From: Enterococcus faecalis
Lineage (GTDB): Bacteria > Bacillota > Bacilli > Lactobacillales > Enterococcaceae
DNA: 64,000 nucleotides
Reading direction: 5' to 3'
NCBI RefSeq assembly: GCF_029024925.1
Contig: NZ_CP118962.1
Coordinates: forward strand, 2,078,001-2,142,000
Positions 20,190 to 29,844 of the stretch are shown here, piece after piece (the first letter of the stretch is position 1; the number at the start of each line of letters is the position of its first letter). Made by a program: the position numbers and the translations under genes. The notes under the pieces are model-generated. The model did not search any database and was not told the DNA's origin. It saw only the letters and a list, made by a program, of their open reading frames with translations.

Positions 20190-22025
20190 TTATTCAGCTT
20201 TTTTCTTTTTCTTGCTTGCTTTTTCGCGTTCGTTTTTGTTAAGAATTTGTTTTCTTAAACGGATGCTTTCTGGTGTTACTTCACAGTATTCATCTTCATT
20301 CAAGAATTCTAATGATTCTTCTAACGTTAATTTTTTCGGTTTTTTAATGACTGATGTTTGGTCTTTCGTTGCCGAACGAACGTTAGTCATTTGTTTAGCT
20401 TTTGTGATGTTCACAGTTAAATCGTTGTCGCGGTTGTTTTCCCCAACAATCATTCCTTCGTAAACTTCTGTCGTTGGTTCAACGAAAACTGTACCACGTT
20501 CTTCAATACTCATGATTGAGTAAGTCGTTGCTTTACCAGTATCGATTGAAACTAATGCACCTTGATGACGGCCACCAATCGTTCCTTGAATCATTGGTAA
20601 GTATTGATCGAAGGTGTGGTTCATAATACCATAACCACGAGTCATTGATAAGAATTCTGTTGAATAACCAATTAAGCCACGAGCTGGTGCTAAGAAGATT
20701 AAACGCATTTGTCCGTTACCGGCATTAATCATATCTTGCATTTCGCCTTTACGTAAACTTAGGGATTCAATCACGCTACCCATGTATTCTTCAGGTGTGT
20801 CAATTTGAACACGTTCAAATGGTTCACATTTAACCCCATCAATTTCACGTTCAATAACTTCTGGACGAGAAACTTGTAATTCATAGCCTTCACGACGCAT
20901 GTTTTCAATTAAAATTGATAAATGCAATTCGCCGCGGCCTGATACAGTCCAAGAATCTGGGCCAATTGGATCAACACGTAAAGATACGTCTGTTTGTAAC
21001 TCAGCCATTAAACGTTCTTCGATTTTACGAGCGGTGATATATTTTCCTTCACGTCCCGCAAATGGAGAATTGTTAACTAAGAAAGTCATTTGTAAGGTTG
21101 GCTCATCAATGTGTAGAATTGGTAATGCTTCTTGATTGTGAACATCTACAACTGTTTCCCCAACGAAAATGTCTTCCATTCCAGAAACGGCAATTAAATC
21201 GCCCGCTTTTGCTTCATCAATTTCCACACGTTGTAGGCCAAAGAAACCTAAAATTTTCGTTACACGGAAATTTTTCACGCTGCCATCTAATTTCATCAAC
21301 GCAACTTGGTCGCCGACTTTCATTGTGCCACGGAACACACGGCCAATCCCAATACGTCCAACGTAATCGTTGTAGTCTAGTAATGAGACTTGGAATTGAA
21401 GTGGTTCATCTGAATTGTCAACTGGAGCTGGCACATGTTCAATAATTTTATCAAAAATTGGGGCCATTGTTGGCTCTTGATCTGCTGGATCATCTGATTC
21501 ACTTGAAGTTCCGTTTAAAGCAGAAGCATAAACAACTGGGAAATCTAATTGATCGTCGTCTGCGCCTAATTCGATGAATAACTCTAAAACTTCATCTACT
21601 ACGTGTTCAGGACGAGCAGAAGGTTTGTCAATTTTGTTAACAACCACGATTGGTGTTACTTTTTGTTCTAATGCTTTTTTCAATACGAAACGTGTTTGAG
21701 GCATTGTTCCTTCATACGCATCGACAACTAAAACAACACCATCTACCATTTTCATGATACGTTCTACTTCACCACCGAAGTCCGCGTGTCCTGGTGTATC
21801 TAGAATGTTGATACGTGTACCGTTATAATCTACGGCTGTATTTTTTGCTAAGATAGTAATTCCACGTTCACTTTCAAGTGCATTGGAATCCATTGCACGT
21901 TCTTGTAATTGTGTGTGTCCATCTAAAGTGTCAGATTGTTTTAAAAGTTCATCTACTAAGGTTGTTTTACCATGGTCAACGTGGGCGATAATTGCCACGT
22001 TACGAATATCATCTCTGTATTTCAA
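20190..22025 (-). CDS. typA: Ribosome-associated GTPase TypA/BipA
   Basis: 611-residue translational GTPase of the EF-G family. The GTPase domain is at 1-200 (G1 [16 protein letters not shown]3 [16 protein letters not shown]4 NKID). Domains II, III and V and the BipA-specific C-terminal domain follow. TypA binds the ribosome and supports 50S assembly and growth in cold or stress (family knowledge). The start is a TTG at 22025 with GGAG 8 bases upstream. An extended -10 (TGCTATAAT, about 22086-22094) lies upstream. The Lys-rich end [15 protein letters not shown] is unusual but common in cocci. Confidence 0.97.
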   Translation of the reverse strand: MKYRDDIRNVAIIAHVDHGKTTLVDELLKQSDTLDGHTQLQERAMDSNALESERGITILAKNTAVDYNGTRINILDTPGHADFGGEVERIMKMVDGVVLVVDAYEGTMPQTRFVLKKALEQKVTPIVVVNKIDKPSARPEHVVDEVLELFIELGADDDQLDFPVVYASALNGTSSESDDPADQEPTMAPIFDKIIEHVPAPVDNSDEPLQFQVSLLDYNDYVGRIGIGRVFRGTMKVGDQVALMKLDGSVKNFRVTKILGFFGLQRVEIDEAKAGDLIAVSGMEDIFVGETVVDVHNQEALPILHIDEPTLQMTFLVNNSPFAGREGKYITARKIEERLMAELQTDVSLRVDPIGPDSWTVSGRGELHLSILIENMRREGYELQVSRPEVIEREIDGVKCEPFERVQIDTPEEYMGSVIESLSLRKGEMQDMINAGNGQMRLIFLAPARGLIGYSTEFLSMTRGYGIMNHTFDQYLPMIQGTIGGRHQGALVSIDTGKATTYSIMSIEERGTVFVEPTTEVYEGMIVGENNRDNDLTVNITKAKQMTNVRSATKDQTSVIKKPKKLTLEESLEFLNEDEYCEVTPESIRLRKQILNKNEREKASKKKKKAE

Positions 22026-22106
22026 TTTAATTGCTCCTTATCTATATACGCTTATGTTACTTAAGTCCATAAAAGCCGACTGCTTATTATAGCAAACTTT
22101 TTTCAT

Positions 22107-22125
22107 TAAAAAAAGGCTTTCGCCT
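22107..22125 (-). terminator. Short terminator after the inositol-monophosphatase gene
   Basis: On the minus strand AGGC-GAAA-GCCT forms a small GNRA-capped stem (22114-22125) followed by seven T residues, between the suhB-type gene and typA. Confidence 0.6.
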
Positions 22126-22245
22126 GCAAAAATAATGAAAGTTTTAGAAATTATTCGGCTTTTTCTGAAAACAAGGACATTTTTTTACAAATCTTTCTCT
22201 TTTAAAAGAGGAAGAGCCTTACCTTTCAGCAACGCTCTTCTTTGA

Positions 22246-23028
22246 TTATTCCGATTCATTTAAATACCGGGTAAATACTTCATCATAGGTTTCAGGAGTT
22301 GCTGCAATAAAGTATTCACGACCCGCAAAAGTTAATGGTTTTCCTGTAATACCAGAGTATTTAAACCCAAATTCTTCCAAAAGTACTAAGCCTGCTGCAT
22401 AATCCCAAGGACTTAGATTAGATAAATAGCCATGATGGTTGCCTTTTAACATGGCAATAATTTCCAAACCTGCACAACCGCTAATACGCACGCCCATACT
22501 TGCTTGTCCGATTTCCGTTGCGTGATGAATATTTTTTCCATGCATGTAAGCATTCATGCCCCATAATCCATCTGCCAAGGCTTTCATAGTAGGCGCTTTT
22601 AATAATTGATTATTCCGATAAACGCCAAGCCCTTTGCCGCCCCAATAAAGTTCTTCTCGCATCACATCATAGATAAAACCTAATTTACCAATGCCGTCTT
22701 CATAAACAGCTAACATAATACAAAAATTTTCTCTTTCCATCACGAAATTCATTGTGCCATCAATCGGATCGATGATCCACACGCGACCAGCAAAACTTTT
22801 TAAAGTATTGTAGCCTTTTTCTTCCCCTAAAATTTGATCTTCGGGAAAATTTGTTTGAATTTTATTCATTAAAAATTCTTGGGTTTGTTCATCCATATTT
22901 GTCACTAAATCAGTGCGGCCATTTTTCTGTTGAACGGTTAACTCTGATTCCAAGTTCATTCGAATCACATCGGCTGCTTCAAAAAGCCAACTTTGAATTG
23001 TTTGAACAAATTTTTGCGTTTCAGTCAT
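22246..23028 (-). CDS. suhB: Inositol monophosphatase family protein
   Basis: 260-residue metal-dependent phosphatase. It has the family motifs GEEKG (metal-binding Glu), IDPIDGTMNFV (two metal-binding Asp) and the C-terminal SPWDYAAG. Family members act on inositol phosphates, fructose-1,6-bisphosphate, 3'-phosphoadenosine phosphates or related compounds, and the sequence alone does not choose between them. It begins immediately after the UPF0223 gene, so the two form an operon. The symbol is given for family resemblance only. Confidence 0.85.
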   Translation of the reverse strand: MTETQKFVQTIQSWLFEAADVIRMNLESELTVQQKNGRTDLVTNMDEQTQEFLMNKIQTNFPEDQILGEEKGYNTLKSFAGRVWIIDPIDGTMNFVMERENFCIMLAVYEDGIGKLGFIYDVMREELYWGGKGLGVYRNNQLLKAPTMKALADGLWGMNAYMHGKNIHHATEIGQASMGVRISGCAGLEIIAMLKGNHHGYLSNLSPWDYAAGLVLLEEFGFKYSGITGKPLTFAGREYFIAATPETYDEVFTRYLNESE

Positions 23029-23307
23029 CTAATCATCCCCCAGCTTTAATTTACCGCTTCCCTGTTTTTTAGCTTGTTGAAGCGTACGATATAACGAATA
23101 TCCTGAAGCATTTTCAAATTCACGACCTAAGCGTTTTTCTTCGCCGATACTTTTAACGACCGTTTTAAATTGTTGATAAGTTGTTAAAAATTTGTCAACA
23201 GGCAAGCCTGTTTCGTTGGCTTGCTCAACTGCTGTCCACATATTAGTGACAATCACCATTTCCTCTGTCGTCCAATCTAAATCTAATGGATATTGATAGT
23301 CTTTCAT
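23029..23307 (-). CDS. UPF0223 family protein
   Basis: 92-residue cytoplasmic protein recognised as UPF0223 (YktA-like) from YPLDLDWTTEEMVIVTNMW and the GREFENASGYSLYRT segment. The structure is a small helical bundle and the function is unknown. It precedes the inositol-monophosphatase gene with no gap, an association common in Bacilli. Confidence 0.88.
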   Translation of the reverse strand: MKDYQYPLDLDWTTEEMVIVTNMWTAVEQANETGLPVDKFLTTYQQFKTVVKSIGEEKRLGREFENASGYSLYRTLQQAKKQGSGKLKLGDD

Positions 23308-23356
23308 GTCTTCACCTCATCTTCTCTAGTTTAGCATATTTTCATAAAAAAACATC

Positions 23357-24622
23357 TTATTTACGTCGATTTTTTAATGCGTTAAAGAGAGGATATTCTG
23401 CTGTTCCTTTGCGATACAAACTTTGTTGTGAAGCATAAATACCGCTATTTCCTGAACACATAAAACTGATTAAGCAGACCATGAAAAAATAGACCGCCGC
23501 TTCACTACCAAATAGTTCAATGCCCATAATGAAGCAAGCAATCGGCGTATTCGTGGCGCCAGAAAAAACACCAATAAATCCTAAACCTGCTAAAAAAGGA
23601 ATTGACAGATGTAACAAAGGGGCCAAAGAACTACCTAACGTAGCCCCAATTTCAAACAATGGCGTCACTTCTCCTCCTTGGAATCCGGCACCCAAGGATA
23701 ACACCGTAAAGAATAATTTCCCAACAAAATCAAAAGGCTGCGCATTGCCTGCAAATGCATCTTCTAGTAAAGGTAAACTCAAGCCTAAATAACGTTGGTT
23801 GTTTAAGACGAGCACAAACAGAACGACAATGGACGCCCCAAGAAACGCACGAAGGTAGACATTAGCAAACCAATTTGCGTAGGTCTTTTTTAAAAAGACA
23901 ATGGAACGACTAAAAACCCAACCTGCCAAACCAAAACAAATCGATGCCAAAAATAATTTTACAAATAGTTCAACCGACCAAGTCGGAATTTTGCCCATCG
24001 GATAATGCGTATGTGTTACACCAAAACTTTCAGTCACAAAATTAGCAAATAAGCCTGCAAAAAAACTTGGGAAAAGTGCCTCTGCACGAACTTTTCCAAT
24101 CGCCAAAACTTCTAATCCGAAAACCGTTCCCGCTAATGGTGTGCCAAAAACAGAACTAAAACCTGCACTAATTCCGCTAATAATAATTACTTGTCGTTCC
24201 AAAGCGGACAGTTTAAAGACTTTTCCTACAGCATTTGCGATTGTGCCCCCCATTTGCACCGCCGTTCCTTCACGACCAACGGAACCACCAAATAAGTGCG
24301 TAGTAATCGTGCCAAACAATGTTAAAGGAATTAAGCGCAAGGGAATATCTTCTTCCCCACCATTGCCTTGTTCAATCACTAAGTTATTTCCTCGGCTAGC
24401 ATTTTTCCCAAAACGCGTATAGAAATACGTAAAAACGACACCGCTAATGGGGAGGATAAAGAGTAACCAAGGATTTGCTAAACGAACATCTGTTACATAG
24501 GTGAGACTCTTTAAGAAAAAGGCGGATAACGCCCCCATAAATAAACCAATAATTGCGGTAATGAGCAACCATTTTGCCATATACCCGCCAATTGATAGTA
24601 GTTGCTTTGTTTCTTTTTTCAC
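23357..24622 (-). CDS. CLC-type fluoride/proton antiporter (probable CLC-F)
   Basis: 421-residue CLC-family membrane protein with about ten helices and the CLC signature GGSVGREGTAVQMGG, which contains the gating Glu (about residue 118). The canonical GSGIP chloride-selectivity loop is absent; the equivalent region reads SRGNNLVIEQ. That departure is expected for the fluoride-exporting CLC-F branch. The start is a GTG at 24622 with AAAGGAG about 10 bases upstream. The decisive context is a fluoride riboswitch in its leader (24669-24761), so it most likely exports F- when cytoplasmic fluoride rises. The ion was inferred, not measured. Confidence 0.88.
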   Translation of the reverse strand: MKKETKQLLSIGGYMAKWLLITAIIGLFMGALSAFFLKSLTYVTDVRLANPWLLFILPISGVVFTYFYTRFGKNASRGNNLVIEQGNGGEEDIPLRLIPLTLFGTITTHLFGGSVGREGTAVQMGGTIANAVGKVFKLSALERQVIIISGISAGFSSVFGTPLAGTVFGLEVLAIGKVRAEALFPSFFAGLFANFVTESFGVTHTHYPMGKIPTWSVELFVKLFLASICFGLAGWVFSRSIVFLKKTYANWFANVYLRAFLGASIVVLFVLVLNNQRYLGLSLPLLEDAFAGNAQPFDFVGKLFFTVLSLGAGFQGGEVTPLFEIGATLGSSLAPLLHLSIPFLAGLGFIGVFSGATNTPIACFIMGIELFGSEAAVYFFMVCLISFMCSGNSGIYASQQSLYRKGTAEYPLFNALKNRRK

Positions 24623-24668
24623 TTTACATGCTCCTTTACAATTTTCTTATCGCCAATCCTAGCGTACA

Positions 24669-24761
24669 GAAAAAGCCTACCAAAGGGTACACTTCTCCCG
24701 TTTGGTAGGCGTCATTAATTTATTCGTCCAATAAATAGTTCGTGGTGAACACCATCACCAT
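24669..24761 (-). promoter_or_regulatory. Fluoride riboswitch (crcB motif) with terminator expression platform
   Basis: On the minus strand the aptamer starts GGTGATGGTGTTCACC (24744-24759) and ends TAATGACGCCTACC (24704-24717), which matches the crcB-motif consensus. The 3' part of the aptamer then pairs with downstream sequence in a 10-base terminator stem (24701-24710 with 24675-24684) followed by a T-run. Fluoride binding should prevent the terminator and allow transcription of the CLC gene. It closely resembles the Bacillus cereus crcB example as I remember it. Confidence 0.9.
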
Positions 24762-24782
24762 GTTGCTATTAAACTATTAAAA

Positions 24783-24811
24783 ATAATACCACGCAACTCT
24801 GGAAAGTGCAA
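24783..24811 (-). promoter_or_regulatory. Promoter of the fluoride riboswitch-clc unit
   Basis: On the minus strand TTGCAC (24806-24811), 17 bases, TATTAT (24783-24788), with an extended TG before the -10. Transcription would start just before the aptamer. Confidence 0.8.
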
Positions 24812-24832
24812 TAGAAGAATAACTCATTACCT

Positions 24833-25081
24833 TTAACAACCTTCACGTGTCTTTTTAGACACTAGTTCATTAAAAAAAATAACCATGATTTCTTCGCTTT
24901 CCAAATCTAACAACTTAGAAATCAATTTAATATCTGAAGCTTTAAATACAACCTCTCCTTTTAATTTCTTATAAATTGTTGAAGCTGAGATTGGTTGACC
25001 TGCAGCGGTCATTTCACTTGCTAACCATTCAACATTTTTCCCTTTTAATTTCAATTTTGAATGAATTAAATTTGATTCCAT
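24833..25081 (-). CDS. Small phage-type HTH protein (Cro-like)
   Basis: 82-residue protein with a helix-turn-helix: VEWLASEMTAAGQPISASTIYKKLKGE resembles Cro-like regulators of phages and conjugative elements (DUF739-like). The C-terminal half (DIKLISKLLDLESEEIMVIFFNE) is typical of these. The frame opens at 25171, but the ATG at 25081 follows GGGGGAGT. It is divergent from an XRE repressor gene at 25258, like the cI/cro switch. A palindrome matching its promoter operator lies within its own 3' end (24847-24862). Confidence 0.7.
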   Translation of the reverse strand: MESNLIHSKLKLKGKNVEWLASEMTAAGQPISASTIYKKLKGEVVFKASDIKLISKLLDLESEEIMVIFFNELVSKKTREGC

Positions 25082-25106
25082 TTTACTCCCCCTTTTCACC
25101 CCTTTT

Positions 25107-25156
25107 AGTGTCTTATTAGACACTGGAAGTATATCATTTTGTGAAAAAACCGTCAA
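25107..25156 (-). promoter_or_regulatory. Promoter and operator of the Cro-like gene
   Basis: On the minus strand TTGACG (25151-25156), 17 bases, TATACT (25128-25133), followed at the start site by a perfect palindrome AGTGTCT-tatt-AGACACT (25107-25124). The position of the palindrome over +1 is that of a repressor operator. Confidence 0.75.
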
Positions 25157-25183
25157 TATATGCCTATTCAATAGTTATTTATC

Positions 25184-25237
25184 ACTCTATGTATAGAGTA
25201 AAACATGTTTCTTTTGCGACACTTTTTGTGCTAGAAT
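25184..25237 (+). promoter_or_regulatory. Promoter and upstream palindrome of the XRE repressor gene
   Basis: An extended -10 (TGC before TAGAAT, 25229-25237) lies 20 bases upstream of the TTG start. A second palindrome of different sequence, ACTCTAT-gt-ATAGAGT (25184-25199), lies just upstream of the expected -35 and could be a separate operator. Confidence 0.55.
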
Positions 25238-25257
25238 GTTTTTACGGAGGTGGTTTT

Positions 25258-25581
25258 TTGAAAGAGAATTTTTTGAAGCAAAAACGGATGGAGAAAAATC
25301 TTACATTAGAACAAGTTGGAAATTTTGTTGGTGTTGGAAAAAGTACCGTCAGGAAATGGGAAACTGGAATGATTGAAAATATGGGGAGGGATAAAATTGT
25401 CGCCTTATCTAAAGTTTTAGATGTATCACCTCTTGAAATCTTAGGTATTCCTGAAACGGAAGAAACGCCATTTGTTGTCCCGACCAATATTATGAATGTT
25501 TACAAACAATTGACAACTGAAAATCAAGAAGCAGTCTATCGATATGCTCAAAAGAAATTAACAGAACAAAATTACTTTTAA
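25258..25581 (+). CDS. XRE-family (cI-like) repressor
   Basis: 107-residue protein with an N-terminal HTH_3 domain (LTLEQVGNFVGVGKSTVRKWETG, about residues 15-37). The short C-terminal part lacks the LexA/CI autoproteolysis motif, so it is not expected to respond to SOS by self-cleavage. The start is a TTG with GGAGG 7 bases upstream; the frame is open to 25141 but without support. It is divergent from the Cro-like gene. No integrase, recombinase or structural phage gene is nearby, so it is either a domesticated remnant or a host switch. Confidence 0.75.
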   Translation: MKENFLKQKRMEKNLTLEQVGNFVGVGKSTVRKWETGMIENMGRDKIVALSKVLDVSPLEILGIPETEETPFVVPTNIMNVYKQLTTENQEAVYRYAQKKLTEQNYF

Positions 25582-25631
25582 TATTTATTTTAAATAGATG
25601 AATGCTAGACTTTTTAGTCAACGTCAAACAA

Positions 25632-25661
25632 AAAAAGCTTATCCTTACGGATAAGCTTTTT
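25632..25661. terminator. Bidirectional terminator between the XRE and HD genes
   Basis: A 13-base perfect inverted repeat (25632-25644 with 25649-25661), loop TTAC, A-run on the left and T-run on the right. Confidence 0.88.
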
Positions 25662-25662
25662 A

Positions 25663-26163
25663 TTAGATTGACTGTTGGCCAAAATACTGACGCCATTTGG
25701 TTTTCATGGCTGTCGTCATCGGCAACGCCGCTTCTTTCACAGCACAATATTTGTCAACAAAGGTTACAATGTAACTTTCTTTGTATTTTGGTGGTGCAAT
25801 AGTTGCACCCCACATATGTTTAATAATAATGTCTCGTTCTAAATCAGACAACTCTGTAATTTTTTCAGCATTTTTGGCTGCAATTCGTGGATGAACATAG
25901 GCATGAGAGCCTTCGTCAAACTTTGTTGTGCGCCAATCATAGTAAAACAAATCATGTAATAAACCGGCACGAGCTGTTGCACGAGCATTGCCGTTCCAAC
26001 GCTTTGCTAATTTATAGCTATGATAGGAAACACTAATTGAATGTTCTAAACGAGTTGAATGCATATGTTGTGTGTATTCTGCTAATTTTTGGACTTCTTC
26101 GGTTGCTAATAAATCTTCTACATAAGAAAGATATTCTTCGTCTTCACGCCATTTTTCTGTCAT
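25663..26163 (-). CDS. HD-domain phosphohydrolase
   Basis: 166-residue HD-superfamily protein. The metal-binding His/Asp residues are visible: HSTRLEHSISVSYH, then LLHDLFYYDW (the HD pair), and a later Asp in TFVDKYCAVKE. Members hydrolyse nucleotides or other phosphate esters; the substrate is not predictable. The frame runs back to a GTG at 26217, but a TGCTATACT extended -10 overlaps that codon, so the ATG at 26163 (with AAGGTGG 11 bases upstream) is preferred. Confidence 0.78.
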   Translation of the reverse strand: MTEKWREDEEYLSYVEDLLATEEVQKLAEYTQHMHSTRLEHSISVSYHSYKLAKRWNGNARATARAGLLHDLFYYDWRTTKFDEGSHAYVHPRIAAKNAEKITELSDLERDIIIKHMWGATIAPPKYKESYIVTFVDKYCAVKEAALPMTTAMKTKWRQYFGQQSI

Positions 26164-26318
26164 ATAATTGGGTGCCACCTTTTCTAATCCTTTTATAACT
26201 TGACTCGAGTATAGCACCCCAGCTATTTAATTACTATGAATTTCTCAATCTGTAACTTAACTTTAATATTTGCTTAATAAGTTTAGCGTTCAACGCAGTA
26301 AAATTTTCACAAAAACTT

Positions 26319-28010
26319 CTACATTTCTTCTGGTGCATGTAATCCTAGTAAACGTAAATCTTCTTTTAAAACAGTAGCTACTGCATAAACTAACGCTAAG
26401 CGTGCCTCTTTTTGATCATCTTCATCCAAAATCCGAACATGGGCATAATATTTATTGAACGCTTGTGCTAAATGAATGCTATGTTTCGCAATAACAGATG
26501 GTTCATATTTTTCAGCAGCTTGCATCACAGTTTCAGGGAATTTTTGTAACAACTTCACGACTTCCCAGCTATCCTTGTCATTTAGTGCATAACGTTGTGT
26601 AGCGTCTGGTGTAAAGTTTGCTTTACGTAAAATACTCATCGCACGAGCATGCGTATATTGAACATATGGCCCAGTTTCGCCTTCAAAACGAACAACTTCA
26701 TCTAATACAAAATCGAAATTATTTAGACGATCATTTTTAAGGTCATGGAAAATAACTGCACCTACACCTACTTGTTTCGCCACTTCTTCACGATTTGCTA
26801 AGTCTGGATTTTTCTCGTTAATTTGATTTCCTGCTAAAGTAACTGCTTCATTCAATACTTCTTCTAATAAAACGATTTTCCCCTTACGTGTGGATAATTT
26901 TTTACCGCCTTGAGTAATTAAACCAAACGGAATGTGTTCCATATCATCTGACCAGTCAAACCCTAGTTCTTTCAAGACTGCTTTTAGTTGTTTGAAGTGA
27001 TTGCTTTGTTCGTTACCGACTACATAAAGTGATTTGGCAAAATCATACGTCCGTTTACGGTAAAGCGCAGCCGCTAAATCCCGTGTGATATATAACGTCG
27101 CACCATCTGATTTACGAATAAGTGCTGGATTTAAATTATATTCTGTCAAATCAACAATTTCTGCACCTTGATTTTCTGTTAATAAATGTTTTTCTTCTAA
27201 TAAAGTAACAATTTCATCCATTTTATCATTATAAAAGGCTTCGCCATTGTATGAATCAAATTCAACTTCTAACATGGAATAGATTTTATCAAATTCTTTT
27301 AGAGACTCGCTACGGAACCATTTCCATAATTCATTGGCTTCTTGGTCTCCTTCTTCTAATTTTTTAAACCAAGCACGTGCTTCGTCTTCTAATTCTGGTT
27401 TTTCTTCTGCTTCTTCATGAAATTGCACATATAAGCGCAATAATTCATTAATTGGTTGTTGGCGAACTGCTTCTTCAGAACCCCATTTTTTATAAGCTAC
27501 AATTAACTTACCAAACTGTGTACCCCAGTCACCTAAGTGGTTAATCCGAATTGGCTGATACCCAATTTTTTCTAAAATAAAGGCAATTGAATTCCCGATT
27601 ACCGTAGAACGTAAGTGTCCCATAGAAATTGGTTTAGCAATGTTTGGTGAAGACATATCAATAGGAACATTGCCATTATTGCCAAAGGTACTGTTTCCGT
27701 AGTTATTTTTTTCTTTGACTACTTCGCCAATGACAGCTTGACTGACTGCTTTTTTATTCATGAAGAAGTTTAAATAAGGTCCTACCACTTCAATTTTTTC
27801 AAAATTCGTGCCATCAATTTTTTCTGCTAATTCTGCTGCAATTTGTTGTGGTGCTTTACGATAAATTTTAGCTAATGAAAAGGCTGGAAAAGCCACATCT
27901 CCATGATCGACAGATTTAGGATTTTCCAATAATTGTTCGATTTGATCCATCGTTAATTCTTCATTTAAAACATCATGTAACGCTTTTGCTACGATTTCTT
28001 TGTTGTTCAT
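26319..28010 (-). CDS. argS: Arginyl-tRNA synthetase
   Basis: 563-residue class I synthetase that charges tRNA-Arg. It has an N-terminal Arg-S domain (1-90), a catalytic domain with the HIGH variant [20 protein letters not shown] (HLRS here) and the KMSKS-equivalent [10 protein letters not shown], and a C-terminal DALR anticodon-binding domain (about 440-563). The start at 28010 has AGGAGG upstream; the longer frame to 28070 is discarded because it lies in the T-box leader. Transcription is controlled by an arginine T-box (28041-28303). Confidence 0.97.
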   Translation of the reverse strand: MNNKEIVAKALHDVLNEELTMDQIEQLLENPKSVDHGDVAFPAFSLAKIYRKAPQQIAAELAEKIDGTNFEKIEVVGPYLNFFMNKKAVSQAVIGEVVKEKNNYGNSTFGNNGNVPIDMSSPNIAKPISMGHLRSTVIGNSIAFILEKIGYQPIRINHLGDWGTQFGKLIVAYKKWGSEEAVRQQPINELLRLYVQFHEEAEEKPELEDEARAWFKKLEEGDQEANELWKWFRSESLKEFDKIYSMLEVEFDSYNGEAFYNDKMDEIVTLLEEKHLLTENQGAEIVDLTEYNLNPALIRKSDGATLYITRDLAAALYRKRTYDFAKSLYVVGNEQSNHFKQLKAVLKELGFDWSDDMEHIPFGLITQGGKKLSTRKGKIVLLEEVLNEAVTLAGNQINEKNPDLANREEVAKQVGVGAVIFHDLKNDRLNNFDFVLDEVVRFEGETGPYVQYTHARAMSILRKANFTPDATQRYALNDKDSWEVVKLLQKFPETVMQAAEKYEPSVIAKHSIHLAQAFNKYYAHVRILDEDDQKEARLALVYAVATVLKEDLRLLGLHAPEEM

Positions 28011-28040
28011 AAGAACCCTCCTGATTAATTTGTAAGTATT

Positions 28041-28303
28041 AAAAAAACAAAAACGTCTCTGACAAAACAAAATAATTTGTTTTGTCAGAGACGAGAATTT
28101 ACCCGCGGTACCACTCTAATTGTCTATACTACTTGGATAGACCTGCTTCATCGATAACGGTGATTGCCGTCTGCTTTCAGCAGAATTCTAAAAGTGCGCT
28201 TCCTCATTCCGATCACTCTTGGCTCCCACCTTCCCAAGATCGCTAAGCTGACGTTGAAATAAGTACTCTCTTTATCATTGAATGTCATTGTTAAACTGGC
28301 TTC
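28041..28303 (-). promoter_or_regulatory. T-box leader of argS (specifier CGC, Arg)
   Basis: The T-box sequence AGAGTGGTACCGCGGGT (28101-28117, minus strand) precedes an 18-base terminator stem (28054-28071 with 28076-28093). The stem I specifier region reads GGAAG-CGC-ACT, placing an Arg codon at 28196-28198. Uncharged tRNA-Arg should pair with both sites and prevent termination. An extended -10 TGCTATAAT lies at 28304-28312. Confidence 0.92.
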
Positions 28304-28329
28304 ATTATAGCAAATTTTTGTCTAGCTGG

Positions 28330-29376
28330 CTAGCCTTCTTCACTAATTGTCATAAAACTAACGCCAGGTTCTGCATTTAAGTTATACGAAGCAAAGTGAT
28401 TCTTTTCAGCTTCGATAAAGGCGGCAGCGCCAATCATCGCCGCGTTATCCCCACAAAGTTTTAATGGCGGAATAAGTAATGTTACTGCTGGTAATTGTTC
28501 ACTGATTGCATGTCTCATTGCTTCTCGTAATCCTTGATTCGCAGCAACGCCCCCAGCAATTAGCAATTGCTTAACAGGATATTCTTGACAAGCACGAATG
28601 GTTTTAGCCACTAATACTTCCACCACACTCGCCTGAAAACTTGCGGCTAAATCCTTTGTAGACAGTGCTTCACCACGTTGCTCTGCATTATGAACCGTGT
28701 TAATAAACGCACTTTTTAAGCCACTAAAACTAAAGTCATAGTTATCCTCTTTTAGCATCGCCCGTGGAAATTGATAGGTATCTGTACCTTCATGGGCCAA
28801 AGTATCAATCTCTTTACCACTAGGATAAGGCAACCCTAACACCCGTCCGACTTTATCATACGCTTCACCAGCTGCATCATCACGTGTTTCACCAACAATT
28901 TCGAAAGAGCCATCTTCTTTCATGTAGACCAATTCCGTATGTCCTCCACTAACGAGTAAGGCCATCAATGGAAATTCGAGCGGTGCCACAAAACGGGCAG
29001 CATAAATGTGTCCAGCCATATGATTGACTGGAATAAGTGGTAATTGGTGCGCCCAAGCAAATGCTTTTGCTGCAGAAAGTCCTATTAATAAAGCACCGAC
29101 TAACCCAGGCCCATAGGTCACAGCAACGCCACTAAGCTCTTCTGGTGTGACTTTTGCTTCTGTTAATGCTTCTTCAATACAGATCGTCACTTGTTCAACA
29201 TGATGACGACTCGCAACTTCCGGAACGACCCCACCAAAACGTTGATGGCTCTTAATTTGCGAAGCAACGATATTGGAAAGAATTTTGTCGCCATCTTCAA
29301 TGACAGCCACACTTGTTTCATCACAGCTACTTTCCACAGCTAATAATAATTTACGTTCTTTTGTAAAAATTGTCAT
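28330..29376 (-). CDS. tsaD: tRNA N6-adenosine threonylcarbamoyltransferase
   Basis: 348-residue ASKHA-fold protein that transfers threonylcarbamoyl to A37 of ANN-decoding tRNAs. Family motifs are present: [14 protein letters not shown] near the start, the metal-binding [11 protein letters not shown] and [10 protein letters not shown], and [11 protein letters not shown] in the C-terminal half. The ATG overlaps the stop of the preceding GNAT gene (ATGA) and has AAGGAAG upstream. It lies in one operon with tsaB and two RimI-like genes; the Sua5-type partner enzyme is at 62806-63828. Confidence 0.96.
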   Translation of the reverse strand: MTIFTKERKLLLAVESSCDETSVAVIEDGDKILSNIVASQIKSHQRFGGVVPEVASRHHVEQVTICIEEALTEAKVTPEELSGVAVTYGPGLVGALLIGLSAAKAFAWAHQLPLIPVNHMAGHIYAARFVAPLEFPLMALLVSGGHTELVYMKEDGSFEIVGETRDDAAGEAYDKVGRVLGLPYPSGKEIDTLAHEGTDTYQFPRAMLKEDNYDFSFSGLKSAFINTVHNAEQRGEALSTKDLAASFQASVVEVLVAKTIRACQEYPVKQLLIAGGVAANQGLREAMRHAISEQLPAVTLLIPPLKLCGDNAAMIGAAAFIEAEKNHFASYNLNAEPGVSFMTISEEG

Positions 29377-29837
29377 TGGGCTTCCTTCCTTAATTTCGCA
29401 CACATTACAAAGGCATTTTCTTGAGGTTCTTTATAATAATTTTTTCGAACAGCTACTTTCCGAAAACCTGTTTTCTCATAAAGTTTTTGAGCTAATGTAT
29501 TCGATTCTCTGACCTCTAAGAAAATTTGTGTAATGTCACGACTTTTAACATATTCTTTAAAAGCTTTCATTAATTGACAACCAATTCCTTGGTGTTGTTT
29601 CTGACCATTCACAACAACGTGACTAATTTCTGCTTCATCTAAAATAAAATGATAGGCAATATAGCCTAACCACTGGCCATTTTCAACTAAAAAAAGATAT
29701 TCGCTATTTTCCTGAGCAAAATCTTCCGCGAATTGTGTTTCTGTCCAAGGGGAGCCAGTTGTATAAGAAGAATTACTAAAACGCCATAATTCTTCACCAA
29801 TATTTGCTACAGATATTTCTTTTTTTGTTACTAACAT
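29373..29837 (-). CDS. GNAT acetyltransferase, RimI-like (second copy)
   Basis: 154-residue GNAT-fold protein. The acetyl-CoA loop is visible in [20 protein letters not shown], followed by [23 protein letters not shown], the RimI-like C-terminal pattern. It lies between rimI and tsaD. Two RimI-type genes in tandem occur in several lactic acid bacteria; one may acetylate ribosomal protein S18 and the other another target. The substrate is unknown. Confidence 0.82.
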   Translation of the reverse strand: MLVTKKEISVANIGEELWRFSNSSYTTGSPWTETQFAEDFAQENSEYLFLVENGQWLGYIAYHFILDEAEISHVVVNGQKQHQGIGCQLMKAFKEYVKSRDITQIFLEVRESNTLAQKLYEKTGFRKVAVRKNYYKEPQENAFVMCAKLRKEAQ

Positions 29838-29844
29838 TTTTTCT

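Noticed and set aside
24833-25581. Prophage
   Set aside because: Only a Cro/cI-like pair is seen; there is no integrase, terminase, structural or lysis gene, and the flanks are ordinary core genes.
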